Shown piece after piece: positions 1 through 6,828 of a stretch of DNA of 9,100 nucleotides. This DNA is from Nitrospinae bacterium RIFCSPLOWO2_12_FULL_45_22 (GTDB lineage: Bacteria > 2-12-FULL-45-22): contig MHDQ01000047.1 of NCBI GenBank assembly GCA_001803565.1, positions 1 through 9,100 on the forward strand, in the 5' to 3' direction. The notes under the pieces were generated by a model, which saw only the letters and a program-made list of their open reading frames with translations, made no database searches and was not told the origin of the DNA. The first letter of the stretch is position 1, and every line of letters starts with the position of its first letter. Position numbers and translations under genes: made by a program.

Positions 1-282
1 GCTATGGGTGTAGTTACTTACATTGCTGTCGATGGTTTTGGGGCATTCATGCAGTCAGGAGAAAAAAGGATGACCGAGGTGGTTGCAAAAACTGGGTTGG
101 CATCATTTCTCTATCTTGAGCTGCTCGATGCTTCATTCTCTTTTGATGGAGTAATAGGTGCATTTGCCCTGACCAATAATCTACTTATAATTGCGATCGG
201 TTTAGGAATAGGTGCTATGTTCGTTAGGTCTTCCCGCGATAACTCTAGGATAGACCTAGCTGGCATGGCAAAATATGGTTAG
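1..282 (+). CDS. DUF475 (TerC-like) integral membrane protein, 5'-partial and C-terminally truncated
   Basis: The reading frame is open from base 1, so the N-terminal part lies outside the window. The visible 93 residues contain the block FLYLELLDASFSFDGVIGAF and then GLGIGAMFVRS. I recognise these as the conserved core of DUF475 membrane proteins, relatives of the TerC/Alx family, with acidic residues inside membrane helices. Family members normally continue after GAMFVRS with further helices. Here the frame runs into 12 unrelated polar residues and a stop at 280-282, and neither other plus frame resumes the family sequence before the convergent gene begins at 341. A short inverted repeat (CTAGG at 245-249, CCTAG at 255-259) lies just after the break. 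I infer a 3'-truncated pseudogene or rearrangement junction. The function of DUF475 is not established (metal or tellurite handling is suggested for relatives). Family call good, intactness doubtful. Confidence 0.7.
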   Translation, partial: AMGVVTYIAVDGFGAFMQSGEKRMTEVVAKTGLASFLYLELLDASFSFDGVIGAFALTNNLLIIAIGLGIGAMFVRSSRDNSRIDLAGMAKYG

Positions 283-304
283 GCTGTATATTGGAGGTTG
301 GGTC

Positions 305-342
305 AAGAAGGCTGATCCTGTCTTAAATATTTAGGCCTTCTT
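305..342. terminator. candidate bidirectional terminator hairpin between convergent genes
   Basis: AAGAAGGC at 305-312 and GCCTTCTT at 335-342 form a perfect 8-base inverted repeat with a 22-base, A/T-rich loop. One arm overlaps the stop codon of the MMPL gene (341-343), and the other lies 23 bases past the stop of the plus-strand gene. Position between convergent genes suggests termination. There is no clean U tract on either strand, so this is only a candidate. Confidence 0.35.
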
Positions 343-2677
343 ATTGGCCGGTGAGAAATTTGGGCTTTAATTGAATCATCAAGGCCGGCAGCAACAGCAG
401 AGCCCCAAGCATATTGGCTGTTATTACTACAGCCAGCATACCACCCATTATAGCCTGGAAACGGATAGCTGATAACAAAAGGGTCAGAACCCCAAGCGTA
501 AGAGACATACCAGTAAAGAATACGGCCGTACCGGCATGGGTGAGGCTGATAAAATGGGCCTCTTCCGGGCTCTTACCCGCCTGCCGTTCTTCCTGCATTC
601 GACATACAGTATAAATGGCATAGTCTCCCAGCCCTAAACCTAATGTAGCTACTGAGACCGTATAAATAAATAGGCCGATCTCTGTAAACCCCATGGCACC
701 AAAGAGTATCAAGTTACTCAGTTCCAGAACGCCTATGACTAAAAATGCACCCCATACCGAACCGAAGGTTATCGAGATAAATACCAATACCGCTACCGAG
801 ATCAGGATGAGGGTGTCACGCTGCCCCTTCCGTATAGTATCCATAATAGCAGCGAAGACACCGATAAGGCCCGCCGCCTGCCGGAACTCGTATTTAGACT
901 GCTGGTTTTCTTTCAGATACTCATCAGTATCCCGGATAATATCCCGGATAGTACTGCCACGGTGGTCCTTTACGTATATCCCCAGCATAGCTTCACTATA
1001 ATCAATCTCAAAGAAGGCTTTGCTATCGTCTGGGCCACCACTGGTACGGAAGATATCCATAAATTGCCAGATGGTAGTATAATCATTGGGTAGGATGTAC
1101 CAGCGGGGGTCATTATCATGGAAGGCCATATTTACTCCCTTAAGGACTTCGGTATAGGCGCTGCTCCCCCGCACATCGGCCCGGTCTTCCAGATGGTTCT
1201 TCAGGTTATGCACATCCCGCACCAGTTGAGGATCAGCCAGGGCACTGGCTTTGCCACCCCTAATATGAATCACATAGGGATTGACGCCAAAGAAGTTATT
1301 ATTGATCAGCCTCTCGGCCTGATTATATTCTGAATCGTACCAGAACAGGGGCGAGCCTTCCTGCATATCTCCTATCTCCATCTTATTGGCCCCAATAATC
1401 GTGATTACCAGGACGGCAGCATAAGCTAAGAATACGACTACTCGGCCCCGGGGATTCCAGGTGAGCTGGGCCACCCGACCTAAAATCTTCATAAATAGTT
1501 GATTGCGCCGCCTTACCCGCTCCATCTCCTTAGCTGTGGGCGCTGGCAGCACGGCAAGAAAGGCATGGATGAATACAGTAGTGGTGAAGAATATCCGCAC
1601 TATCCCATAGGAGGCGGAGATAGCCATGTGCTGTATGAGGCTGAAAGGTATAAAGAACAGGACGACAAAACCGGCCCCATCGGTAATGATGGATGCCGCG
1701 CTGGGTATAGTAAGGCCTCTGAGTGTCTCTTCCGCTGCCCTCTTCTTATCCTCCCACTTCTCATACTCCTCATAGAAACGGTTCAGGATCTGTACACAGT
1801 GGCTCACCTCGATAGCCATGATCATGAAAGGGACAATGATGGTCATGATATCCATCTTCCAGCCCAGCAAGTGTTCCGAGCCAAAGCCCCAGGATACTGC
1901 TATAAAGGCGGCCCACATGGGCATGAAGATACCCCGCCAGGTGCCAAAGGCCAGGAACAGGAGCACCACAATGGCAGCCATAGCTACCCCGAAGAGATAG
2001 ACCATATAGCCCATAAACTGATGCAGATAGCCCATCTCTATCACCCGGCCGGCCAGATAAAATTTATGATTAGCATTTTCTTCTTCCTTAAGGATTTTCC
2101 GGAGAGTCTGAAAAATATATTTAAACTCTTTGTCATCCCAGAACCGGGCCATGATCACAGCCGACTTTTGGTCCCAGGAGACCAGCTTGCCATAAATAGC
2201 CGCATTATTGAGGATAGTCTGGCGGTATGCAGTCATGAAATCAGGCTCGGTGATGGCCCGCTTAGCCAGGTCCCGGAAGCTCTGGCTATCCAGTACCGAG
2301 AGGCCCATCTCATCAAGATAAGTCCTGATATTCTTTACCCCACTATGGCTAGCAATAGAGACTACCTGACCCCGGATAATACCTCGCATATCATAGAGTT
2401 TTTGCCCTATCCGGTGCATCTTACTTATAGTCTCTTTATTGAATACGGTCCCCTCTTTTACCTCCACCCCGATCTCTACCAGGGTACCTACACCAAATAC
2501 ATAATTCATAAAACCTTGCAACTCCACATTGGGATGACCCTTAGGGGCAATATTGGCCAGTTCCTCCGGCAAGGTTATCTTAGTAGTCTCGTAGGTAAGG
2601 AATAAGGTGATCAACAAGATGATAATGCATATAGGCCAACGGCCCTTGACAATAAACTTGGCAAAAAGCTCTACCAT
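341..2677 (-). CDS. MMPL/RND-superfamily exporter (COG1033 type)
   Basis: A 778-residue inner-membrane protein with the duplicated RND layout. TM1 is at about 13-29, a large extracytoplasmic domain at 31-220, then a helix cluster at about 222-380. TM7 is at about 411-430, a second extracytoplasmic domain at 432-615, and a final helix cluster at 620-772. The fourth helix of each half carries an acidic residue where proton-relay residues sit in RND pumps: E290 in IMAIEVSH and D685 in LGLGLGDYAIY. Related deltaproteobacterial proteins are proton-driven exporters thought to move lipids or other hydrophobic compounds, but the substrate cannot be read here. No periplasmic adaptor, LolA-like partner or outer-membrane channel gene is adjacent. 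The ATG at 2677 is preceded by a GGGAG ribosome site. A hairpin and a candidate promoter lie upstream, so it is probably transcribed separately from glnA. Family certain, substrate unknown. Confidence 0.9.
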   Translation of the reverse strand: MVELFAKFIVKGRWPICIIILLITLFLTYETTKITLPEELANIAPKGHPNVELQGFMNYVFGVGTLVEIGVEVKEGTVFNKETISKMHRIGQKLYDMRGIIRGQVVSIASHSGVKNIRTYLDEMGLSVLDSQSFRDLAKRAITEPDFMTAYRQTILNNAAIYGKLVSWDQKSAVIMARFWDDKEFKYIFQTLRKILKEEENANHKFYLAGRVIEMGYLHQFMGYMVYLFGVAMAAIVVLLFLAFGTWRGIFMPMWAAFIAVSWGFGSEHLLGWKMDIMTIIVPFMIMAIEVSHCVQILNRFYEEYEKWEDKKRAAEETLRGLTIPSAASIITDGAGFVVLFFIPFSLIQHMAISASYGIVRIFFTTTVFIHAFLAVLPAPTAKEMERVRRRNQLFMKILGRVAQLTWNPRGRVVVFLAYAAVLVITIIGANKMEIGDMQEGSPLFWYDSEYNQAERLINNNFFGVNPYVIHIRGGKASALADPQLVRDVHNLKNHLEDRADVRGSSAYTEVLKGVNMAFHDNDPRWYILPNDYTTIWQFMDIFRTSGGPDDSKAFFEIDYSEAMLGIYVKDHRGSTIRDIIRDTDEYLKENQQSKYEFRQAAGLIGVFAAIMDTIRKGQRDTLILISVAVLVFISITFGSVWGAFLVIGVLELSNLILFGAMGFTEIGLFIYTVSVATLGLGLGDYAIYTVCRMQEERQAGKSPEEAHFISLTHAGTAVFFTGMSLTLGVLTLLLSAIRFQAIMGGMLAVVITANMLGALLLLPALMIQLKPKFLTGQ

Positions 2678-2694
2678 AGATGATTCTCCCGTCA

Positions 2695-2716
2695 GCTAAC
2701 CTCTTTTTTGGTTAGC
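2695..2716 (-). promoter_or_regulatory. leader hairpin just upstream of the MMPL ribosome-binding site
   Basis: GCTAACC (2695-2701) and GGTTAGC (2710-2716) are a perfect 7-base inverted repeat with an 8-base T-rich loop (A-rich in the minus-strand RNA). It ends 17 bases before the start codon and next to the GGGAG ribosome site. It has no U tract after it, so it is not a terminator. Control of translation or RNA stability is possible but inferred from position only. Confidence 0.35.
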
Positions 2717-2786
2717 GGTGGCCTTCATGTCAACGGAAAATAATATTTCAAATTTTTAGGTTTTGCCCATTATTTGTAGGGGAGTT

Positions 2787-2816
2787 ATGATAGCACAGCG
2801 ATAAGGAAAAGTGCAA
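2787..2816 (-). promoter_or_regulatory. candidate sigma-70-type promoter for the MMPL gene
   Basis: On the minus strand TTGCAC (2816-2811) is followed after 18 bases by TATCAT (2792-2787), a 5-of-6 match to the -10 consensus with a weaker -35. It predicts a leader of about 100 bases that would include the hairpin at 2695-2716. It lies downstream of the intron remnant, so the MMPL gene would not depend on read-through from glnA. Confidence 0.35.
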
Positions 2817-2932
2817 ACCTTTTTTTCTTAACTTTGGCTTGAGATTGCTATTTAACCCGAAAAGGGCAATTTTTTTTCAAACTCAGGATAGGGGTAGGAA
2901 CGACCGGTTGAAATCAGGTCCCTCCCCCCTCC

Positions 2933-2965
2933 GAACCATGCATGCCGATCTCCGGTACACGGATC
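2933..2965 (-). ncRNA. group II intron domain V-like hairpin, catalytic triad altered
   Basis: The minus-strand 33-mer starts GATCCGTG and ends CATGGTTC. The ends pair as in domain V, and the hairpin is capped by a GAGA (GNRA) tetraloop. Domain V normally starts GAGCCG, with the catalytic AGC triad. Here the third base is T (AUC), which leaves a U-U mismatch opposite. This fits a dead ribozyme and agrees with the damaged protein gene beside it. Confidence 0.65.
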
Positions 2966-2978
2966 TTCGGTCGGTAGC

Positions 2979-3107
2979 TCACCTCCGAGAGGATTGACAG
3001 ACCGCGGCATGGGCTGCGGTCAAGGAGAACAACCCATGCTCAGCAAAGAAGGCATTGGGCCAGCGATGGCCTCGCTCGAAGTGATACCCCAAGAAATCAA
3101 AACCCCC
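2979..3107 (-). pseudogene. internally deleted group II intron reverse transcriptase/maturase fragment
   Basis: The translated minus strand reads GGFDFLGYHFERG, then HRWPNAFFAEHGL, and ends AAHAAVCQSSRR before the stop at 2979-2981. The first block is the conserved motif near the end of the intron RT domain, usually followed by RWP plus a basic stretch and maturase domain X. The second block is the usual C-terminal end of these proteins, also entered through RWP. Here they are fused directly, so roughly 100 or more residues between two RWP-coding sites seem to have been deleted, probably by recombination at this short homology. An ATG-started frame can be drawn from 3209, but its first 34 residues show no RT similarity and start inside a hairpin, so I do not treat it as a functional gene. 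Confidence 0.75.
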
Positions 3108-3194
3108 TTTCTGGGGTGAAATTGCTAGAAATAGCGATTGGTATAAAAGGAGATTCTGAGAAAAGGATGGCTTGGAAGATTTAGTAACCTTATC

Positions 3195-3243
3195 GGGGAG
3201 GACAAGCATGACCGAAGAGCTATGGTGTGTCCTCCCCCTTTTT
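3195..3243. terminator. 10-bp inverted repeat hairpin downstream of glnA
   Basis: GGGGAGGACA (3195-3204) and TGTCCTCCCC (3228-3237) pair perfectly around a 23-base loop, 27 bases past the glnA stop. Read on the plus strand it is followed by CTTTTT, like an intrinsic terminator. On the minus strand, where glnA is transcribed, there is no U tract after it. It may still end or stabilise the glnA transcript. Group IIC introns are known to insert next to such hairpins, and the intron remnant lies on its far side. Confidence 0.45.
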
Positions 3244-3263
3244 ATTCCTCAATTCACCAAAGT

Positions 3264-4676
3264 TTAGATATCGTAGTAGAGGGCAAACTCGTAGGGGTGG
3301 GGCCGGAGGCGCAATTCATTAACCTCTTTGGTCCTCTTATATCTTATCCAGACATCAATAGCATCCTGGGTAAAGACATCCCCTTTCATCAGAAAGTCAT
3401 GGTCTTTCTCCAGGGCATACAGGGCATCTTCCAAAGACCCCGGTACCGACGGTACATGGGCCAACTCCTCAGGGCCTAACTCATAGATATCCTTATCCAG
3501 GGGCTCGCCTGGATCAATCTTATTTTCTATGCCATCCAGGCCCGCCATAAGCATAGCCGCAAAGGCCAGGTAACCGTTACATGCAGGATCAGGGAAGCGC
3601 ACCTCAATCCTTTTGGCCTTAGGACTAGGGGAATACATGGGGATGCGGACACCAGCACTGCGGTTGCGGCTGGAGTAGGCCAGGTTCACCGGGGCTTCAA
3701 AACCCGGGACCAGCCTCTTGTAAGAATTGGTGGTAGGGGCCACAAAGGCACATAGGGCCGGGGCATGCTTCAAGATACCACCTATATAATAAAGGGCCAG
3801 CTCACTCATACCAGCATACCTACTGCCAGCAAAGAGGGGTTTGCCGGCTTTCCAGAGGCTCTGATGGGTATGCATACCTGACCCATTATCGTTCCAGATG
3901 GGCTTGGGCATAAAGGTTGCAGTCTTGCAATATTTTTGGGCTACATTTTTGACAATATATTTATACCACATAAGGTTATCAGCACACTTGACCAGCGGGG
4001 CAAACCGCATATCAATCTCCCCCTGGCCGGCTGTAGCTACCTCATGGTGGTGGCATTCAATCTCAATCCCCAATTCTGTCATAGTCAGAATCATCTCTGA
4101 GCGAATATCTTGCAGGCTATCGGTAGGGGGTACAGGGAAATAACCTTCTTTATAGCGGGGCTTGTAGCCCAGGTTAGGATTCTCTTCCCGGCCCGAGTTC
4201 CAGCGACCCTCAATAGAATCTATATGGTAGAAGCTATGCTGTTCGCGGGAGTCAAAGCGGATATCATCGAAGATAAAGAATTCTGCCTCCGGGCCAAAAT
4301 AGGCCGTATCGGCAATACCGGTAGATTTCATATAGGCCTCGGCCTTCTGGGCAATATTGCGGGGGTCCCGGCTATACTTTTCTTTGGTAATAGGGTCCAG
4401 GATATTACAGATCATAGTCAGGGTAGGTACGGCGGTGAACGGGTCTAATACGGCCGTTGTTGGGTCGGGAACTACCAGCATATCACTGACATGGATGGCC
4501 TGCCAGCCCCGAATGCTGGAGCCATCAAACCCGAACCCTTCTTCAAAGGAATCCTCTGATAGTTCTAATATCGGTACAGTGAAATGCTGCCATAACCCCG
4601 GATAATCCATGAATTTCAAATCCAACAGTTTTACACCTTTACTCTCAGCAAACTTCAATACCTCCTTCGGTGTCAT
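3264..4676 (-). CDS. glnA: type I glutamine synthetase (GS-I beta), GlnA
   Basis: The 470-residue cytoplasmic dodecamer subunit joins glutamate and ammonia to glutamine using ATP. Visible hallmarks are the [11 protein letters not shown] loop (48-58), metal/glutamate ligands in [11 protein letters not shown] (E130, E132), E212 and E220 in [23 protein letters not shown] (H269), the flap residue E327 in VPGFEAP, the [10 protein letters not shown] arginines, and [10 protein letters not shown]. The roughly 25-residue insert around 143-170 marks the beta subtype. Tyr398 in [11 protein letters not shown] matches the adenylylation tyrosine of enteric GlnA, so control by GlnE and PII is expected. The ATG at 4676 is chosen because AGGAGGG lies 5 bases upstream and the length and Tyr398 position then match the family; a longer frame would translate the spacer repeat. 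It is the last gene of the ammonium cluster, 109 bases after glnB. Confidence 0.97.
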   Translation of the reverse strand: MTPKEVLKFAESKGVKLLDLKFMDYPGLWQHFTVPILELSEDSFEEGFGFDGSSIRGWQAIHVSDMLVVPDPTTAVLDPFTAVPTLTMICNILDPITKEKYSRDPRNIAQKAEAYMKSTGIADTAYFGPEAEFFIFDDIRFDSREQHSFYHIDSIEGRWNSGREENPNLGYKPRYKEGYFPVPPTDSLQDIRSEMILTMTELGIEIECHHHEVATAGQGEIDMRFAPLVKCADNLMWYKYIVKNVAQKYCKTATFMPKPIWNDNGSGMHTHQSLWKAGKPLFAGSRYAGMSELALYYIGGILKHAPALCAFVAPTTNSYKRLVPGFEAPVNLAYSSRNRSAGVRIPMYSPSPKAKRIEVRFPDPACNGYLAFAAMLMAGLDGIENKIDPGEPLDKDIYELGPEELAHVPSVPGSLEDALYALEKDHDFLMKGDVFTQDAIDVWIRYKRTKEVNELRLRPHPYEFALYYDI

Positions 4677-4681
4677 CTTGT

Positions 4682-4688
4682 CCCTCCT
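4682..4688 (-). promoter_or_regulatory. ribosome-binding site that fixes the glnA start
   Basis: AGGAGGG on the minus strand, 5 bases before the ATG at 4676. It favours this start over an in-frame start 30 codons upstream at 4766, which lies inside repeat sequence. Confidence 0.8.
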
Positions 4689-4701
4689 ATAACAAACCGT
4701 T

Positions 4702-4763
4702 ATTAGGTTATTAGGTAACTGGGTAACTGGGTCATTGGGTACTGGGTAACTAAATAACCTAAT
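4702..4763. repeat. short tandem repeat enclosed by an inverted repeat in the glnB-glnA spacer
   Basis: Five consecutive units related to GGTAACTG fill 4714-4752 (units of 8, 8, 8, 7 and 8 bases; one reads GGTCATTG, one lacks a base). They are enclosed by ATTAGGTTATT (4702-4712) and its exact complement AATAACCTAAT (4753-4763). A further pair, ATTGGGT (4734-4740) and ACCCAAT (4765-4771), could extend alternative folding. In mRNA this would form a stem-loop between the two coding regions. It occupies most of the 109-base spacer. Its role is unknown: RNA processing, differential expression or a dispersed intergenic repeat. Confidence 0.8.
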
Positions 4764-4785
4764 CACCCAATCACCTATTTACCCT

Positions 4786-5136
<351 letters not shown>

Positions 5137-5153
5137 CTAAAAATAGATGTAGG

Positions 5154-5263
5154 CGTTCAGCCTTAAGCCTTCAGCTAAAAACAATCGTAATAAGAAAAAT
5201 TTCTCCTCATGCCTTGCCCCTCACGCCTTACGATAAGTCTTGCTGATGGATGACGGCTGAACG
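5154..5263. repeat. 110-base intergenic element with 22-base imperfect inverted ends
   Basis: The left arm 5154-5175 and the reverse complement of the right arm 5242-5263 agree at 18 of 22 positions, with a perfect outer 9 bases (CGTTCAGCC / GGCTGAACG). The arms and interior are themselves quasi-repetitive (TTCAGCC/CTTCAGC in the arms; CTCATGCCTTG and CTCACGCCTTA inside, 5208-5230). It would fold into a long hairpin in the leader of glnB. No coding potential is visible. It resembles a small dispersed repeat (MITE-like or degenerate intergenic repeat), but only one copy is in this window. Confidence 0.7.
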
Positions 5264-5303
5264 ATTACAAATAGGCCTTGCCTCTCGGTCATCTAGTGAG
5301 TGA

Positions 5304-5332
5304 ATATTAGACCATTTGGCCATTTTTGTAAA
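5304..5332 (-). promoter_or_regulatory. candidate sigma-70-type promoter for glnB-glnA
   Basis: On the minus strand TTTACA (5332-5327) is followed after 17 bases by TAATAT (5309-5304), a good -35 with ideal spacing and a moderate -10. The spacer contains GGCCAAATGGTC, nearly the palindrome found at 7966-7977. The promoter is bracketed by an exact 8-base inverted repeat, TGCCTCTC (5279-5286) and GAGAGGCA (5346-5353), a possible operator. It would give glnB and glnA their own transcript with a leader of about 170 bases. Confidence 0.45.
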
Positions 5333-5390
5333 GAGATTGTTAACTGAGAGGCAGTGTTCATACCCTGTGTCTACGGTGTTCTCCCTTACT

Positions 5391-6749
5391 TTATTTTGTG
5401 TGAAAACCCGAATAAGCCACTTCCCCGTGCGCGCTTATATCTACACCCTCGATTTCTTCTTCTGGAGATATCCTAAGTCCCATCATAACCTTAAGTACAG
5501 AGAGGATGATGAGGGTGCCTACAAAGGCAAAGATCCAGGTTGCCGCTACCGCGACGAACTGTACCCAAAGTTGCGCTGGATTGCCAAAGAAGAGGCCATT
5601 ATTCCCAGCCGCATTAATGGCTTTAGAGGCGAACAGTCCCGTCGCCAGAGCCCCCCAGGTCCCGCCAATCCCATGCACCCCCACTACATCGAGGGAGTCG
5701 TCATAACCCAACTTCATTTTAACATTGCAGGCAGTTGAGCAGAGGACACCCCCGCCTATTCCGATAAAGATGGAGGAGATTGGCCCAACAAAACCTGATG
5801 CCGGCGTAATAGCAACAAGCCCGGCAACGGCTCCGCTGGCAGCGCCTAGAACCGTGGGCTTGCCCTTCAAGACCCAGTCCATAACCATCCATGAGAGGGC
5901 TGCTGCTGCTGCTGCTGTGTTGGTAACGACAAAGGCATTAGTAGCCAGGCCATCAGCCGCTAATGCACTTCCGGCATTAAAACCAAACCATCCCACCCAG
6001 AGCAATGAAGCCCCAATAACGCTAAAGGGGAGATTATGCGGTGGCATTGCCTCGCGTCCGTAGCCGATCCGCTTCCCAAACATAAGAGCGGCGGCCAGGG
6101 CAGATACCCCAGAGCTGATATGCACTACTGTCCCCCCGGCAAAGTCTAAAGCCCCCAATTCCCTTAACCATCCTTTTACCCCCCACACCCAATGGGCCAG
6201 GGGGTCATAGATAAAGGTTGCCCAGAGTAAGACAAAGAGGACAAAGGTGCTGAATTTTGCCCGTTCTGCAAACGTACCGGTGATTAGCGCAGGGGTGATA
6301 ATGGCAAACATCAATTGGAAGACCATAAATGCCTGATGTGGGATAGTTGCAGCATAAGCTGGGTTGGGATCAGCTCCTACCCCGTTTAATCCAAACCAGC
6401 TCAGGCTACCAATGATTCCCCACTTGTCAGGGCCAAAGGAGAGGCTGTAACCCCACAGCACCCACTGAACGCTAATTAAGGCAGCAATAATGAAACTATG
6501 CATGATGGTGCCGAGGGCATTTTTTGTTCGGACCAGGCCACCATAAAAGAGGAACAGTCCAGGAATCGTCATCATCAGTACCAGGGCTGAGGATGTGAGC
6601 ATCCAGGCGGTGTCCCCTTTGTCAATCGTGTGGAGCGGTTGTGCCTCCGGGGTCTCAGCGCCCAGGGCCAAAGGGGTCAAAATGATTAGTAAAAGGATGG
6701 GTAAGATCGCCCATATAAATGACTTCTTCATTACTCCTTTGACTTTCAT
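5391..6749 (-). CDS. amt: ammonium transporter, Amt family
   Basis: The 452-residue inner-membrane channel conducts ammonium into the cell. After a cleavable-looking signal segment (about 7-31, ending PLALGAE, as in enteric AmtB) there are eleven hydrophobic helices. Family signatures are LFLFYGGLVRTKN (66-78), FMVFQLMFAIITPALITGTFAER (141-163, with the outer Phe gate), DFAGGTVVHISSG with pore His210, GWFGFNAGS (253-261) and DVVGVHGIGGTWGA with pore His359. The tail ISPEEEIEGVDISAHGE is the region that PII proteins engage. The start at 6749 is preferred: AAGGAG lies 8 bases upstream and translation begins just before the signal peptide. Longer in-frame starts (TTG at 6821) lack this, and the ATG at 6731 has its AGGAG too close. 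It follows the barrel gene by 79 bases and precedes glnB, so one nitrogen operon is likely. Confidence 0.96.
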   Translation of the reverse strand: MKVKGVMKKSFIWAILPILLLIILTPLALGAETPEAQPLHTIDKGDTAWMLTSSALVLMMTIPGLFLFYGGLVRTKNALGTIMHSFIIAALISVQWVLWGYSLSFGPDKWGIIGSLSWFGLNGVGADPNPAYAATIPHQAFMVFQLMFAIITPALITGTFAERAKFSTFVLFVLLWATFIYDPLAHWVWGVKGWLRELGALDFAGGTVVHISSGVSALAAALMFGKRIGYGREAMPPHNLPFSVIGASLLWVGWFGFNAGSALAADGLATNAFVVTNTAAAAAALSWMVMDWVLKGKPTVLGAASGAVAGLVAITPASGFVGPISSIFIGIGGGVLCSTACNVKMKLGYDDSLDVVGVHGIGGTWGALATGLFASKAINAAGNNGLFFGNPAQLWVQFVAVAATWIFAFVGTLIILSVLKVMMGLRISPEEEIEGVDISAHGEVAYSGFHTK

Positions 6750-6757
6750 AACTCTTT

Positions 6758-6763
6758 CTCCTT
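6758..6763 (-). promoter_or_regulatory. ribosome-binding site that fixes the amt start
   Basis: AAGGAG on the minus strand, 8 bases before the ATG at 6749. It selects this start over the upstream TTG (6821) and the later ATG (6731). Confidence 0.7.
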
Positions 6764-6828
6764 CCTCCATGCCTTGCATTTTTGTAAGTTTTGCTGCAAA
6801 AGGGGTTACAAGCCTCCCCAAAACTCTT

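Larger units (their letters stand above)
2888..3107 (-). mobile_element. remnant of a group II intron (3' end only)
   Basis: Read on the minus strand, this piece has the 3'-end order of a bacterial group II intron: reverse-transcriptase/maturase coding sequence with its C-terminus, a domain-V-like hairpin (2933-2965), a domain-VI-like stem (GACC/GGTC around 2903-2919), and an end resembling the usual ...CCTACCCCTAT at 2898-2888. The catalytic RT domain, domain X core and ribozyme domains I-III are absent, because the recognisable intron sequence stops near 3107. The remnant cannot be mobile by itself. The exact right boundary is uncertain. The call rests on recalled family sequence motifs. 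Confidence 0.75.

Noticed and set aside
1499-2605. Long plus-strand frame (368 codons) opposite the MMPL gene
   Set aside because: Its translation is rich in His, Pro and Gly with no family features, and it lies wholly antisense to a clear 778-residue transporter; it is a codon-bias shadow.
2847-2880. Weak stem followed by eight T residues as a plus-strand terminator
   Set aside because: Only CCC/GGG plus a bulged ATTGC/GCAAT pairing, and no plus-strand gene lies upstream to terminate.
2979-3209. A 76-residue minus-strand gene starting at 3209
   Set aside because: Only the last 42 residues resemble anything (intron maturase ends), the start lies inside a hairpin loop, and the fusion is best explained as a deleted pseudogene.
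4702-4763. CRISPR-like array
   Set aside because: Units are 8 bases without spacers; this is a simple tandem repeat.
4677-4766. N-terminal extension of GlnA by 30 residues
   Set aside because: It translates the tandem repeat of the spacer; the ATG at 4676 has a strong ribosome site and gives the normal family length with Tyr398 in place.
6750-6821. Longer Amt start at the TTG codon 6821
   Set aside because: The extra 24 residues precede a normal signal peptide, and no good ribosome site was seen there, while AAGGAG sits 8 bases before 6749.
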